From: Dehalococcoidia bacterium
GTDB lineage: Bacteria; Chloroflexota; Dehalococcoidia; SpSt-223
Direction: 5' to 3'
Assembly (NCBI GenBank): GCA_025054935.1
Contig: JANWZD010000016.1
Coordinates: forward strand, 1 to 64,000
DNA length: 64,000 nt
Shown: positions 1-9,138 of the stretch, piece after piece
How positions within the stretch are numbered: position 1 is the stretch's first letter
Layout: each line of letters starts with the position of its first letter
The notes under the pieces: model-generated
Database searches by the model: none
What the model was told of the DNA's origin: nothing
What the model saw: only the letters and a program-made list of their open reading frames with translations
Made by a program: the position numbers and the translations under genes

Positions 1-204
1 GATGATGCGCCCGCGGGGGACGCCGCCGACCCCCAAGGCGAGGTCGAGGGAGAGGATGCCGGTGGGGATGACCTCGGTACTGACGCGCTGCAGTTCCCCA
101 AGGCGCATGATGGCGCCTTTGCCGTACGCCTTCTCAATCTGCAACAGCGCCGCCTCCAGCGCGCGCGCGCGCTCCGCTGCCGGGTTCACAGTTTCAACGG
201 GCAT
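1..204 (-). CDS. recA: Recombinase RecA, N-terminal 68 residues (runs off the left edge)
   Basis: RecA forms the ATP-dependent filament on single-stranded DNA for homologous recombination and triggers LexA self-cleavage. Only the first 68 codons lie in the window. The visible part has the typical short N-terminal helix ([15 protein letters not shown]), then the [17 protein letters not shown] and GVPRGRI segments that precede the Walker A loop in RecA; the P-loop itself lies outside the window. The ATG at 204 is chosen because homology begins within a few residues of it and AGGAAGG lies just upstream. The promoter immediately upstream carries a LexA-type box, so SOS control is likely. Identity is nearly certain despite truncation by the window edge. 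Confidence 0.96.
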   Translation of the reverse strand, partial: MPVETVNPAAERARALEAALLQIEKAYGKGAIMRLGELQRVSTEVIPTGILSLDLALGVGGVPRGRII

Positions 205-222
205 CGTCCCCTTCCTACCTTT

Positions 223-267
223 ATAGAACTCTTGTTCTATTCTACCGCTCGCCAGCCGAGGTGGCAA
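223..267 (-). promoter_or_regulatory. recA promoter with overlapping LexA/SOS box
   Basis: Read on the minus strand, a -35 TTGCCA (262-267) and a -10 TAGAAT (239-244) are separated by 17 bp. A perfect 7-bp dyad ATAGAAC-N4-GTTCTAT occupies 223-240, 18 bp upstream of the recA start, and overlaps the -10. It contains GAAC-N4-GTTC, the LexA operator core of Gram-positive bacteria, so a bound repressor would block the polymerase. Motif and spacing are seen in the sequence; LexA binding is inferred. The rest of the gap up to about 530 shows no gene. Confidence 0.85.
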
Positions 268-530
268 GGGGGAAGAGAGAAGAGGGCGCAGCAGCGCCTG
301 CCGTCGCGGGCGTGGCGGGGAGGGGAGGGTGACCCTTCACCGCTTCTGATGGAATGCCTAGACAATGTAGAGAAAATCCAATACCTCTTTGAGGAGAGAT
401 ATGTGATATACTTGACCTCAAGAGCATGTTCAGCGACCCGCCCGGTAGCAGCTCCGACCCATTTCTGGGTCGAACGCCACTCCGCGTCGCGCTGACCGCT
501 CGGACATCGGCTGAAGGAGCCAGCGCAAGC

Positions 531-941
531 ATGGAGAAGGCCATGACCCCTCTCATGGACAAAACCTTGACCTGCCGCGATTGCGGGTCCGCCTTTCTGT
601 TTACGGTCAGCGAGCAAGAGTTTTACGCAAGCAAGGGGTTTATGCACGAGCCGACCCGCTGCCGCGACTGTCGTGCCCGGCGTCGCGCCGCGATCGAAGG
701 GAACTCCAGCTCGGGAGGAACATACAGCAGCGGCGGCGTGGCGGCATCGAGCTACGGCATGTCCTACGCCGCTGGCTCCGCCCGACGCGAATTCTTCTCG
801 GCGACCTGCTCCTCCTGCGGCAATGAAGCGCGCGTGCCGTTCCAGCCCCGCCCAGACAAGCCGGTGTACTGTTCTAACTGCTTCGAAACCCAGCGTTCCT
901 CTGGCGCGCCTTCCCGCGGCGGCCGCGCCACTCGGTGGTAA
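531..941 (+). CDS. Double zinc-ribbon protein
   Basis: A 136-residue protein with two four-cysteine zinc-binding modules. The first is C15-x2-C18 with C44-x2-C47, in the context LTCRDCG...TRCRDCR, matching the family of probable zinc-binding domains often found in bacterial CxxCxxCC-type proteins. The second is C93-x2-C96 with C114-x2-C117 (CSSCG...YCSNC). A Gly/Ser-rich linker joins them and the tail is Arg/Gly-rich. A nucleic-acid or protein binding role is plausible, but no specific function is established for the family. The start could be ATG 531 (AAGGAG 12 nt upstream) or ATG 543 (GGAG with optimal spacing); the cysteine core begins after both. It is transcribed convergently with the MFS gene that follows. 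Confidence 0.8.
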   Translation: MEKAMTPLMDKTLTCRDCGSAFLFTVSEQEFYASKGFMHEPTRCRDCRARRRAAIEGNSSSGGTYSSGGVAASSYGMSYAAGSARREFFSATCSSCGNEARVPFQPRPDKPVYCSNCFETQRSSGAPSRGGRATRW

Positions 942-998
942 GCGACCGCGCCCGCTGAGCGAGCGGCGAGGACAGCGTCGTCCTCGCTTGCTTCGTCT

Positions 999-2402
999 TT
1001 AATGCCGTCCGCGCAGGAGCGAAACCGCGATACCAATCGCTGTCACGCCGGCGACTGCCCAGAATGCCCAGCGGATCGCCAGAAACGGTTCCTCTGCTCC
1101 TCCCGTCAGTCGGGTCGCTTCAGCGTAGACGGTTCCTGCGAGCGCCACTCCAACTGCCATCCCAATGTTGCGCGTTGCGCCGGCAAGCGCTGCTGCAGTC
1201 GCACGGCTGCGCTCTGGCACGGCGCTAAGCGCCGCCGCATTGTTCGGGGTCGTGAAGAGGCCGATCCCAACACCAACGAGGGCAAGCCGCCACGCGAGGT
1301 CCACCGGAGATGCCTCTGGCGCTGCTGCCCCGAGGGCGGCGAGACCTGCGGTAACCAGTCCCACTCCCGTGGCGGTCAGCCCCCGCGACCCCCAGCGGTC
1401 AGCCAGCGTTCCTGCTGCCGGTGCCGACACCATGGTCGTCAGCGGGATGATGCTCAGCAGCAGGCCAGCTTGCGCTGCGCCGACCCCCTGACCGTCGATC
1501 AGGAAGAACGGCATCAGGAAAGGCGGTACCCATCCCCCGAGATAGAGGAACACGGCGCTCGCATTCGCGGAGGCGAACACGCGCGACCGAAAGAGCCGCA
1601 GGTCGAGCAGGGGAGCCTCGACCTGCAGCTCTCGGACGATGAAGCCTGCCGCGGCAGCGACCCCGGCGCCGATCAAGCCCGCCACGCCGAGGGAAGTCCA
1701 GCCCCACACCGGCCCTTGGGTGAAGGCGAGGAGGAGGGCGCCGCTCGCCGCTGTCAGGAGCAACGCGCCGAGCGTGTCGAACCGGCTGCGGTCGGTGCGA
1801 TGCGGCGCGTTGCCGGGAAGCCAGCGCGCAGCGGCGACCGCGACGGCAAGGGCAAAAGGAACGACGAACCAAAAGGCGGCGGGCCAGTCGCCGAAGGTCA
1901 TGGCGATCCCCCCGAGCGCCGGGCCGACCGCGAGCCCGACGTAGGTGAACGTGACTGTCCACCCGAGGGCTTGTCCGCGTCGGGTTGGAGGAACGACGCT
2001 GACCGTAATCGCCGGGCTGGTGGCAGTGGCGAGGGCGGTGCCGATGATCACCACGACGCGCGCGCCGAGGAGCAGCACAAAGTTTGGCGCCAACGCCGAC
2101 GCGAGCGAGCCTGCAGCGTAGCACAAGGTTCCCATGGCGAAGGCGCGCCGATTGCCGATGCGGTCTGCCAGCCACCCGGCGGGAAGCAGCGCCGATGTCA
2201 TGACGACGTTCTGGAGGAGAGGCACCCACTGGGCGACCACCAGGTCGACCTGAAACGTTTCGGCAATCCGCGGCAGCGCCAGCCCGGCTGCGCCGAAGCC
2301 TATCGCCGAAACAAACGAGCCGACCCCGGCAATGAGGAGGGGAAGCCACCAGCGCGGAGAGAGCGCCGTGCCGGCTGCCGACGCCTGCGTTTCCGTCGTC
2401 AT
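999..2402 (-). CDS. MFS drug-resistance transporter, DHA2 (EmrB/QacA-like) type
   Basis: A 467-residue integral membrane protein of the major facilitator superfamily, likely a proton-coupled exporter of toxic small molecules. The sequence shows about 14 hydrophobic segments. The loop 2-3 signature is LADRIGNRRAF and a second copy at mid-protein is LADRWGSRG. The C-motif-like GxxxGPxxGG appears as VGLAVGPALGG, typical of antiporter-type MFS. The ATG at 2402 places a short cytoplasmic tail before the first helix (LPLLIAGVGSFVSAIGF). Length fits the DHA2 group. The substrate cannot be read from sequence. It is a single gene, convergent with the zinc-ribbon gene and with 128 bp separating it from malQ. 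Confidence 0.88.
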   Translation of the reverse strand: MTTETQASAAGTALSPRWWLPLLIAGVGSFVSAIGFGAAGLALPRIAETFQVDLVVAQWVPLLQNVVMTSALLPAGWLADRIGNRRAFAMGTLCYAAGSLASALAPNFVLLLGARVVVIIGTALATATSPAITVSVVPPTRRGQALGWTVTFTYVGLAVGPALGGIAMTFGDWPAAFWFVVPFALAVAVAAARWLPGNAPHRTDRSRFDTLGALLLTAASGALLLAFTQGPVWGWTSLGVAGLIGAGVAAAAGFIVRELQVEAPLLDLRLFRSRVFASANASAVFLYLGGWVPPFLMPFFLIDGQGVGAAQAGLLLSIIPLTTMVSAPAAGTLADRWGSRGLTATGVGLVTAGLAALGAAAPEASPVDLAWRLALVGVGIGLFTTPNNAAALSAVPERSRATAAALAGATRNIGMAVGVALAGTVYAEATRLTGGAEEPFLAIRWAFWAVAGVTAIGIAVSLLRGRH

Positions 2403-2530
2403 GTGGGGCTCAGGGTATCACGCTGGCGGCGTGCTTGGCCGGCGCATTGCTCGGCGGTGCCGGTCGTCCTTTTCCGTTCGGCGGCGGGGGGCGAGGCGCC
2501 AGCAGCCGAACGTGCGGCGCGGCCGCCGCG

Positions 2531-4045
2531 CTAGGCGCCGAGGCGCCCGTAGAGCTGACACAGCTCACGAAACCGTGCCGCGATCGCGGGGCGAAGCGCG
2601 TCTGGAGCAACGCGCCAGGTCCAATTCCCCTCGGCCTGACCGGGGACGTTCATGCGCGCTTCAGAGCCGAGCGACAGCAGATCTTGCAGGGGCACGATGG
2701 CCAGCTCGGCGACAGAGGCGAGCGCAAGGCGGATGAAGTCCCAGGCGATGTCGGTTCCTGGTACCCCAAGATAGCGGCGGACGAGGTCGCGCTCTGTCTC
2801 GGTCGCGCTGGCATACCAGCCGGTTGTCGTGTCGTTGTCGTGCGTCCCGGTATAGACGACGGCATTGCGCTCATAGTGGAAGGGGAGGTAGGGATTGGCC
2901 GGGACGTCGGTGAAGGCGAATTGCAGCACTTTCATGCCGGGATAGCCAAGAGCGTCGCGCAGGGCGATCACCTCTGGCGTGATCAAGCCGAGATCTTCGA
3001 CGATGATGGGGAGCGGCCCGAGCGCGGCTTCCATTGCCTCGAAAACCGCCTTTCCCGGTCCGGGACGCCAAGTACCGTTGAGCGCGGTCGGCGCATCGGC
3101 TGGCACTTCCCAGTACGACTCGAAGCCGCGAAAATGGTCAATCCGGACGAGGTCGACGAGCGCCAGCATTGCCCGAAGACGCGCAATCCACCAGTCGTAG
3201 CCACGGGCGGCCAGCATGTCCCAGCGGTAGAGCGGGTTTCCCCAGCGCTGCCCAGTTTTCGAGAAGAAGTCGGGGGGGACCCCGGCGACGACGGTCGGCT
3301 CGCCCCGCTCGTCGAGGAAAAAGAGGTCCTGCTGGGCCCAGACATCGGCGCTATCGTGAGCGACGAAGATTGGAAGGTCGCCGAGGATCCAGATCCCGCG
3401 TTCGTTCGCTCGCTGGCGAATGCGGTGCCATTGGGTAAAGAACACCCATTGCACAAAGCGGTGATAGTCGACGCGGTCGGCCAGCCGCTCGCGCCATGCC
3501 GTCAGCGCCTCCGGCTGCCGGGAGCGCAGGGCCGGATCCCAGGCAGTCCACGGCCGGCCGCCAAAGTGTTCGCGCAGGGCAGCGTAGAGCGCCCAGTCTT
3601 CAAGCCATCCCCGTTCGCGGACGATGAACTCGTGATAGGAGCGACGGTCGCCCTTCCCGGAGACGAAACGCGCATGCGCAAGCGCCAGCGCTGCTGATTT
3701 CGCGACGTGCGCCGCCCGATAGTCGACCGGACCCTGCGGGGAGCCCGGGGTGCTCGCGACCTCCTCGGCGGTGAGCAGGCCCTCGTCGGCAAGGCGTTCG
3801 AGCGAGATCAGGAGCGGGTTGCCGGCGAACGCCGAGAGAGCGGCATAGGGCGAGCCGCCGGTGCCGACGGGCCCGAGCGGCAAGATCTGCCACAGCCGCG
3901 CGCCGGCATCGGCGAGAAAGTCGATCCATTCCTCGGCGACCGGGCCGAGGTCGCCCACGCCGTGGCGGCCCGGCAATGAGGTTGGATGGAGCACGATCCC
4001 AGCGCGCCGGCGACGCCAATCATAGGGGGGATGATTGTCCTGCAC
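2531..4045 (-). CDS. malQ: 4-alpha-glucanotransferase (amylomaltase)
   Basis: A GH77 enzyme that transfers alpha-1,4-glucan segments between maltodextrins in the cytoplasm. The N-terminus RRAGIVLHPTSLPG with GVGDLG and the Q-IL-P-L-GP motif (WQILPLGPVG) are diagnostic. The three catalytic regions are present in order: VRIDHFRGFESYW (nucleophile Asp), IIVEDLG (acid/base Glu) and YTGTHDNDTTTGWY (transition-state Asp). The frame is open further upstream, but the likely start is GTG at 4045, with AGGA just before it; this gives 504 residues, the usual family length. It stands alone between the MFS gene and a 735 bp gene-free stretch, so it probably serves glycogen or maltodextrin turnover encoded elsewhere. 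Confidence 0.93.
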   Translation of the reverse strand: MQDNHPPYDWRRRRAGIVLHPTSLPGRHGVGDLGPVAEEWIDFLADAGARLWQILPLGPVGTGGSPYAALSAFAGNPLLISLERLADEGLLTAEEVASTPGSPQGPVDYRAAHVAKSAALALAHARFVSGKGDRRSYHEFIVRERGWLEDWALYAALREHFGGRPWTAWDPALRSRQPEALTAWRERLADRVDYHRFVQWVFFTQWHRIRQRANERGIWILGDLPIFVAHDSADVWAQQDLFFLDERGEPTVVAGVPPDFFSKTGQRWGNPLYRWDMLAARGYDWWIARLRAMLALVDLVRIDHFRGFESYWEVPADAPTALNGTWRPGPGKAVFEAMEAALGPLPIIVEDLGLITPEVIALRDALGYPGMKVLQFAFTDVPANPYLPFHYERNAVVYTGTHDNDTTTGWYASATETERDLVRRYLGVPGTDIAWDFIRLALASVAELAIVPLQDLLSLGSEARMNVPGQAEGNWTWRVAPDALRPAIAARFRELCQLYGRLGA

Positions 4046-4780
4046 GGTTCCTATCCCGAGCGAGTGTGATGGCGCGCTCCCTCGGGCGGAGGAAGATCGT
4101 CCCGAGAGCATAGGCCTCATTATTGCGCCTCGGTGCGCCGGTTCCCAGCATGCTGCGCCTCTGTCCGAGGAGCGCAGCGCTCGCGCAGGCCAGCTTCTCT
4201 CCGCGGCGGAGGAGGGGATACCGCAGGCAGGCGCCTGCAGCATGCGCGGTGCCGGCAGCGCAGCGGAGTGATCCGCCCGCGCGGTTGCTCCTCCGCTCAG
4301 CGTTCTCCTTGAGCGCGGCCGACCGCGGCGGTGCACTGCGGGGAGACAGGGTTCCGCGTGGCCGGGAAAGCGCGCGCTTCCTTTCCATCCCTCGACCAAA
4401 ACCGCGCTGCAGGGTGCAGCCCGCTCCACGGCTGAGAGCGACCCTGCTGGCGCAGCGAGGTGAACGCTTCTCGGAGCGGCGACGCCTGCTCAGTCCCGAG
4501 CCCTGCCGCCGCCCCTCGCCGAGCCCCGCTACTTCCTCGAGGACGTGTTGCTCCCCGCTCGGCGCGCATGAGCGATGGCGGCGACAGAGACATACTGCTG
4601 GGGCAACGGCCGCAGGAGCGTTCGCGCCTCGCGTGGGCCCTCTGCACCGAATGAGCGGCTTCCTCCCGGCACACCAGTAGGCGGCAGCTGCGCGAGATGC
4701 TTCATCCCGCTCTTGGTCTCGGAAAGGCCGCTGCCTCGCCCCTTGAGCGGAGGAGACATTCTGCCGAAGGAAAGAGCGAG
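4046..4780. other. Intergenic stretch without a convincing gene
   Basis: About 735 bp between malQ and a small plus-strand ORF. All open frames here translate into Arg/Ala-rich sequence typical of GC-rich non-coding DNA, and none has a good ribosome binding site. No tRNA, clear terminator or repeat was recognised. Confidence 0.4.
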
Positions 4781-5101
4781 ATGGATGCCGCCCCTGACCT
4801 GCTCACGCGCGTTCTGGAACAGCTTCTCCCTGCGCTTGCCGATGCCGTCGCCGGACGGAGCGAGCGTCTTCTCATCTGGGTCGCGGTCGACCCCGCGACC
4901 GACCGGTGCGCAATCCGGTTTCTGACGCCGGCCTCGGTCATCCTTGCCGAACTGGCGGGGGAGCTGCCGCGCGGCGAGACGAACCGTCTTGCAAGCTGCT
5001 ATCCCGCCCTTGCCCTCCCCCTCATTGTGACGAGCCCCACACGCCTTCGCCGTTCTTGGCTGCAGCTTCACCACCAGCCCCGCCCGATTTCGCCCAACTG
5101 A
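4781..5101 (+). CDS. Small hypothetical protein
   Basis: A 106-residue ORF starting at an ATG preceded by GAAGGAAAGAGCGAG. The first two thirds looks like folded protein, with an amphipathic helix (LLTRVLEQLLPALADAV) followed by alternating beta-type segments (RLLIWVAVDP, CAIRFLTP, SVILAELAG). The C-terminus is Arg/Pro-rich and less protein-like. No family was recognised. The gene ends 34 bp before the HbpS/GlcG-like gene and may be co-transcribed with it. It may be genuine, but it could also be chance coding in GC-rich DNA. Confidence 0.45.
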   Translation: MDAAPDLLTRVLEQLLPALADAVAGRSERLLIWVAVDPATDRCAIRFLTPASVILAELAGELPRGETNRLASCYPALALPLIVTSPTRLRRSWLQLHHQPRPISPN

Positions 5102-5135
5102 GTATCCTCACGGCATCTCGAACGGGAGGAGCGTG

Positions 5136-5564
5136 ATGCCGACCAGCTTGACCCTCGCGGAGGCGCGCCAGCTGATCGATACCGCTTTGCGCTACGCCGA
5201 AGAGCAAGGGCTGGCGATGGCGGTAGCAGTAGTTGATGCGGGCGGCCATCCGATTGCAATGGCGAGGCTTGATACCGCCTCGATCCTCGCGGCAGAGTCG
5301 GTGATTTACAAAGCGCGCGCCGCGGCGTGGTTCAACCGTCCGACTGCCTCCGCTGTTGAGAGCGGCGCGCAGTGGCCGCATGTCTATCTCAGCTTCGCGA
5401 TCGCGGCGCAGGGCGCGATCACCCTCAGCAAGGGCGGCTTTCCGATCCTGCGCGATGGGCAGATGATCGGCGCAATAGGGGCGGCAGGCGGCACCGGCGC
5501 CCAAGATGAGCAGGTTGCGCGCGCTGCGCTCCGCGCCCACGGCTACCCGACATGGGAGGGATAA
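5136..5564 (+). CDS. HbpS/GlcG-like (DUF336) protein
   Basis: A 142-residue protein of the GlcG/HbpS family, a small alpha/beta fold seen as a heme-binding sensor protein in actinobacteria and as an accessory protein in glycolate or diol utilisation loci. Recognisable segments are LTLAEARQLIDTALRYAEE at the N-terminus, the MAVAVVDAGGHPIAMARLD core, the AAESVIYKARAAA helix, and the GGFPIL...IGAIGAAGGTGAQDEQVA region. ATG 5136 follows GGGAGGA by 5 nt; the adjacent GTG at 5133 would be too close. No heme, glycolate or sensor-kinase partner lies beside it, so its ligand is unknown. Confidence 0.85.
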   Translation: MPTSLTLAEARQLIDTALRYAEEQGLAMAVAVVDAGGHPIAMARLDTASILAAESVIYKARAAAWFNRPTASAVESGAQWPHVYLSFAIAAQGAITLSKGGFPILRDGQMIGAIGAAGGTGAQDEQVARAALRAHGYPTWEG

Positions 5565-5661
5565 TCTGCCGCTTCCTGTGACCGCGCGCTGCTGACGAGG
5601 CAGCAGGGACGAGGGGCGAAGTTCGCTCGCCATCGGGAGTTCCCTGAGCGGAAGAGGACAA

Positions 5662-5859
5662 ATGGCCATGACAAATCAGGACAATCGCTCAGGGAGGCTT
5701 GAGGTGGGAACCTCTCGTTTTTCTCGTCGGAACTGCCGATACTGCCAGCAACGGGAGGATGGCGTGACCCGAGACGACGCGTCGCCCAGCTTCACCGCTG
5801 GCGCGGCGCTCACGTCCCGAAGGAGGCAACGATGGAGGAGAGGTTTCTTCCTGAGGTGA
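5662..5859 (+). CDS. Possible small Arg-rich ORF (weak)
   Basis: A 65-codon ORF with an AGAGGA sequence upstream of its ATG. The protein holds one CxxC pair (CRYC) and many arginines. It overlaps the next ORF by 28 nt, so translational coupling is conceivable. There is no family match and the codon pattern is not strongly coding; it may be only a leader region. Confidence 0.2.
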   Translation: MAMTNQDNRSGRLEVGTSRFSRRNCRYCQQREDGVTRDDASPSFTAGAALTSRRRQRWRRGFFLR

Positions 5860-6122
5860 CGGGGGAACAAGCGGCGGTCAGAGGGGAAGCGGAACCCCTC
5901 GAGCTGGCGGATCGGCTTGGCCCCGAGGCGACGCGAACGCTCGTTGCCACCATTGTCCGTCAATTTCTTGCCGACGACCAGCGCGAAGTCTGGCGGCGGC
6001 GCCGCGAGCGCCTGCTCCATTTTCTGAATGTGGTCGAGCAGAACCTCGACTATGACTTGCGCGCGCGGGGGCTTGTCGACACCGCCGTGCGGGAGCATCG
6101 CTCCCTCTACCGCGGGAGATAG
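5832..6122 (+). CDS. Small hypothetical helical protein
   Basis: A 96-residue protein with a strong ribosome binding site (AAGGAGG, 5 nt before the ATG). It is acidic at the N-terminus, then forms what looks like two long helices (GPEATRTLVATIVRQFLADD and WRRRRERLLHFLNVVEQNLDY). It has no signal peptide, membrane segment or cysteine motif. It ends 131 bp before ispG, in the same direction. No family was recognised. The good translation signal and protein-like composition support a real gene of unknown function. Confidence 0.6.
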   Translation: MEERFLPEVTGEQAAVRGEAEPLELADRLGPEATRTLVATIVRQFLADDQREVWRRRRERLLHFLNVVEQNLDYDLRARGLVDTAVREHRSLYRGR

Positions 6123-6253
6123 ACCGCTGCAAGCCGAGCGGCTGCCGGTGACCGTGCGCGAGGGAACAGAAGCGCGAGGCAGAATGTCGTGCTGCCCTCT
6201 GGTAGAATCGCGTGCGCGGCGGATCATCCATTCCCGCCGGCGGAGCAGACGCG

Positions 6254-7456
6254 ATGGCTCTTTTGCTGCCTACGGACTCTCCCACGCTGCTGACGCCCCG
6301 CCGCCGCACTCGTCCGGTGCGCGTGGGGCGCGTCACGATTGGGGGAGGCCACCCGATTGTTGTCCAGTCGATGATCACCGAGGAGACGCGCAACGTCGAT
6401 GCCTGTGTCGAGGCGATCATTCGTCTTGCTGACGCGGGCTGCGAGCTCGTTCGGGTGACGACGCCGACCCTCAACGACGCGAAATGCCTCGGGGAAATCA
6501 AGAATAAGCTTGTTCAACGCGGCGTCGACATCCCGCTCGTTGCGGATGTCCACCATCAAGGGACTGACATTGCCGTTGCGGTGGCGGAGTTCGTTGATAA
6601 GGTGCGGATCAACCCGGGGCTGTTCGTCTTCCGCAAACCGCGCGGCCGGAGCGAAGAGTATTCAGAAGAAGAGATCCGTGCCGAGCGCGAAGCGATTGAA
6701 GAAGCGCTGGTGCCGGTCATCGAGGTGTGCAAGCGGCGCAACATCGCGATGCGGATCGGCGTCAACCACGGCTCGCTCTCGGAGCGGATGCTCGTGACCT
6801 ATGGCGATACGCCGCGCGGCATGGTCGAGTCGGCGCTGGAGTACATCCAAATTTGCGAGAAGTACGACTACCGCAATCTCGTCATCTCGCTGAAGGCTTC
6901 CCGCGTGCCGGTGATGATTGCGGCGAACCGGCTGCTGGTGCAGCGGATGGATGAGCTCGGGATGGACTATCCCATCCATCTCGGCGTTACGGAAGCGGGC
7001 GACGGCGAGTATGGGCGCATCAAGTCGACGGCCGGTATCGCCACGCTGCTGGCGGAAGGGATTGGCGACACCATCCGGGTTTCGCTCGCGGAAGACCCGA
7101 TCAATGAGATCCCGGTCTGCTATGACATCCTGCAGGCGTTGGGGCTGCGCCGGACCAAGACGGAGTTTATCGCTTGCCCGTCGTGCGGTCGGACGAAGTT
7201 TGACCTCCAAACGGTGCTGCGTGAGGTCAAGGCGGCGACCAGCCATCTCACCGGCCTGACCATTGCCGTCATGGGCTGTATCGTCAACGGTCCGGGCGAA
7301 ATGGCGGATGCGGACTACGGGTATGTCGGCAAAGCGGGGGGCATGATCTCGCTCTATCGCGGACGTGAGCTGATCAAGTCAAGCGTTCCCCAAGAGCGGG
7401 GAGTCGAGGAGCTGATCGCGCTTATCAAAGCCGATGGGCGCTGGGTCGACCCCTGA
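6254..7456 (+). CDS. ispG: 4-hydroxy-3-methylbut-2-en-1-yl diphosphate synthase (flavodoxin)
   Basis: IspG (GcpE) is the [4Fe-4S] enzyme of the MEP isoprenoid pathway that converts methylerythritol cyclodiphosphate to HMBPP. The 400-residue product has the family start [24 protein letters not shown], the VRVTTPT and [10 protein letters not shown] segments, and RINPG. The C-terminal cluster cysteines are in ACPSCGR and [11 protein letters not shown]. Start ATG 6254 is chosen for the GGAG 8 nt upstream and because homology begins near residue 17. A -10-like TAGAAT lies at 6203-6208. It is followed 50 bp later by the sugar-phosphate mutase gene. The pathway supplies menaquinone side chains and membrane isoprenoids. 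Confidence 0.96.
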   Translation: MALLLPTDSPTLLTPRRRTRPVRVGRVTIGGGHPIVVQSMITEETRNVDACVEAIIRLADAGCELVRVTTPTLNDAKCLGEIKNKLVQRGVDIPLVADVHHQGTDIAVAVAEFVDKVRINPGLFVFRKPRGRSEEYSEEEIRAEREAIEEALVPVIEVCKRRNIAMRIGVNHGSLSERMLVTYGDTPRGMVESALEYIQICEKYDYRNLVISLKASRVPVMIAANRLLVQRMDELGMDYPIHLGVTEAGDGEYGRIKSTAGIATLLAEGIGDTIRVSLAEDPINEIPVCYDILQALGLRRTKTEFIACPSCGRTKFDLQTVLREVKAATSHLTGLTIAVMGCIVNGPGEMADADYGYVGKAGGMISLYRGRELIKSSVPQERGVEELIALIKADGRWVDP

Positions 7457-7506
7457 GCCGAACTGATCGCGGCTGACCCGACGAACTTTAGCGCGAGGAA
7501 CACGAC

Positions 7507-8847
7507 GTGGACGTCGACCCGACGATCTTCAAGGCGTATGACATCCGCGGCATCTATCCGACCCAGCTGAATGAGGAGGTTGCCCGCGCGATTGGGCGTG
7601 CCTTTGTCACGTTCCTTGGCGCTGAGACGGTGATCGTTGGCCGCGATATGCGCACGTCCGGTCCGGCGCTGTTTGCGGCTGTCACCGACGGAATCCGCAT
7701 GCAGGGGGCTGATGTCATCGATATCGGGATGGTCAGCACTGACCAGTACTATTTTGCCTGCTCCAAGTTCGGCTGTCCCGGGATGATGGTCACGGCTTCT
7801 CACAATCCCAAAGAGTACAACGGCTTCAAAATGGTCAAACAGATGCCCTATCTGCTCAGCGGCGAGGAGGGCATCCAAGATCTTCGGCGGCTGGTCGAGC
7901 GGGGACATTTTCCTGCGCCGCGCCGCGTGGGCGAACAGCGCGCAGTTGATCTCCAAGACGAATTTGTCGCGGCGCTGCTCCGCTTTGTCGACGTGCGCGC
8001 GATCAAGCCGTTGAAGGTGGTGGTCGACACTGCCAACGGCACGGTAGGGCCTGCGCTCACCAAGCTGTATGCAGCGCTGCCGGTGACCCTTATCCCGATG
8101 TACTTCGAGCCGGATGGCACGCTTCCGCACCACGGGCTCGACCCGCTGCAGCCGGAGAACCGCGCTGAGATTGAGGCGCGCGTGCCGCAGGAAGGCGCAG
8201 ATGTCGGCTTTGCCTTTGATGGCGATGGAGACCGCTTCTTCGTGATCGACGATCGCGGCCGGTTTGTCCCGGGCGATTTCATCACTGCTCTGCTCGCCCA
8301 GTATCTGCTGCGGAAGCACCCTGGCAGCCGCATTGTCTATGATGTCCGCTCCTCGTGGGCGGTGCCGACCCTGATCCGCGAAGCGGGCGGGATCCCGCTC
8401 GTTGAGCGAGTGGGCCATGCCTTTATCAAGCGTCGGATGGCACAAGAGAATGCTCTTTTTGCGGGCGAGCTTTCGGGCCACTACTACTTCCGCGATTTCA
8501 ACTTTGCCGACTCGGGGATGATCCCCTCGCTGCTGATGCTTGAACTGCTTTCTACCAGCGGCAAGCGGCTGAGCGAGCTGCTTGCTCCTCTGGAAACGAC
8601 CTATTTCGTCTCAGGGGAGATCAATTCCCGGGTTGCGGACGCTGCCGCCAAGATGGAGGCAATCGCCGAACGCTATCGGGACGGCAAGGTCGAGCGGATC
8701 GACGGGGTTTCTGTCTCCTACGACGACTGGCACTTCAATGTCCGCGCTTCGAACACCGAGCCGCTGCTCCGGCTAAATCTTGAGGCGCTTTCGCGCGAAA
8801 AGATGGAAGAGAAGCGCGACGAACTGCTCGCCTTCATCCGCTCCTGA
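7507..8847 (+). CDS. Phosphomannomutase/phosphoglucomutase
   Basis: A cytoplasmic alpha-D-phosphohexomutase interconverting hexose 6- and 1-phosphates for glycan and sugar-nucleotide synthesis. The 446-residue sequence has all four family signatures: the N-terminal IFKAYDIRGIYP, the phosphoserine loop TASHNPKEYNGFK, the metal loop FDGDGDRFF, and the sugar-binding GELSGHYYF followed by a C-terminal phosphate-binding RASNTEPLLR. The start is GTG at 7507 with GAGGAAC upstream. Preference for mannose or glucose cannot be decided from sequence. It closes the ispG cluster and is followed by the large repeat region. Confidence 0.94.
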   Translation: MDVDPTIFKAYDIRGIYPTQLNEEVARAIGRAFVTFLGAETVIVGRDMRTSGPALFAAVTDGIRMQGADVIDIGMVSTDQYYFACSKFGCPGMMVTASHNPKEYNGFKMVKQMPYLLSGEEGIQDLRRLVERGHFPAPRRVGEQRAVDLQDEFVAALLRFVDVRAIKPLKVVVDTANGTVGPALTKLYAALPVTLIPMYFEPDGTLPHHGLDPLQPENRAEIEARVPQEGADVGFAFDGDGDRFFVIDDRGRFVPGDFITALLAQYLLRKHPGSRIVYDVRSSWAVPTLIREAGGIPLVERVGHAFIKRRMAQENALFAGELSGHYYFRDFNFADSGMIPSLLMLELLSTSGKRLSELLAPLETTYFVSGEINSRVADAAAKMEAIAERYRDGKVERIDGVSVSYDDWHFNVRASNTEPLLRLNLEALSREKMEEKRDELLAFIRS

Positions 8848-9097
8848 GCCGCAGCGCGACCACTCTCGTGCTGCCGGCACTCTGCCCTTGAGGATGCAGT
8901 GCTCTCAGCTTCGAGGGAAGTGCTGTCCGGGCATGGCTGCGCGGATCGGCGCGCCTGAGCAGGAAGGGTGCTTGCCTCTTGCCTTCGGGGGCCCCTTTCT
9001 CGTGCGTTGGCATGGGCGCTCCGGACCTCGCTGAAAGGCTGATCGCGCTCGGCCGCGATTTGTGCGCCTCCGGCAGAACGGGCGCGCGCTTTCGGCC

Positions 9098-9138
9098 GGG
9101 ATTGCCACGGCCCGCCTTCGGCGGGCCTCGCAATGACG
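9098..9138. repeat. REP-like palindromic element, copy 1
   Basis: Outer ends GGGATTGCCAC and TCGCAATGACG flank an 8-bp stem GGCCCGCC/GGCGGGCC with a TTC loop. The ATTGC and GCAAT of the ends are also inverted relative to each other. Similar copies occur at 10176, 10270, 32241 and 53671. Confidence 0.75.

Noticed and set aside
1002-2534. 510-codon plus-strand frame opposite the MFS gene
   Set aside because: It is an antisense shadow of a clear membrane protein; its translation is Arg/Gly/Pro-rich without any domain.
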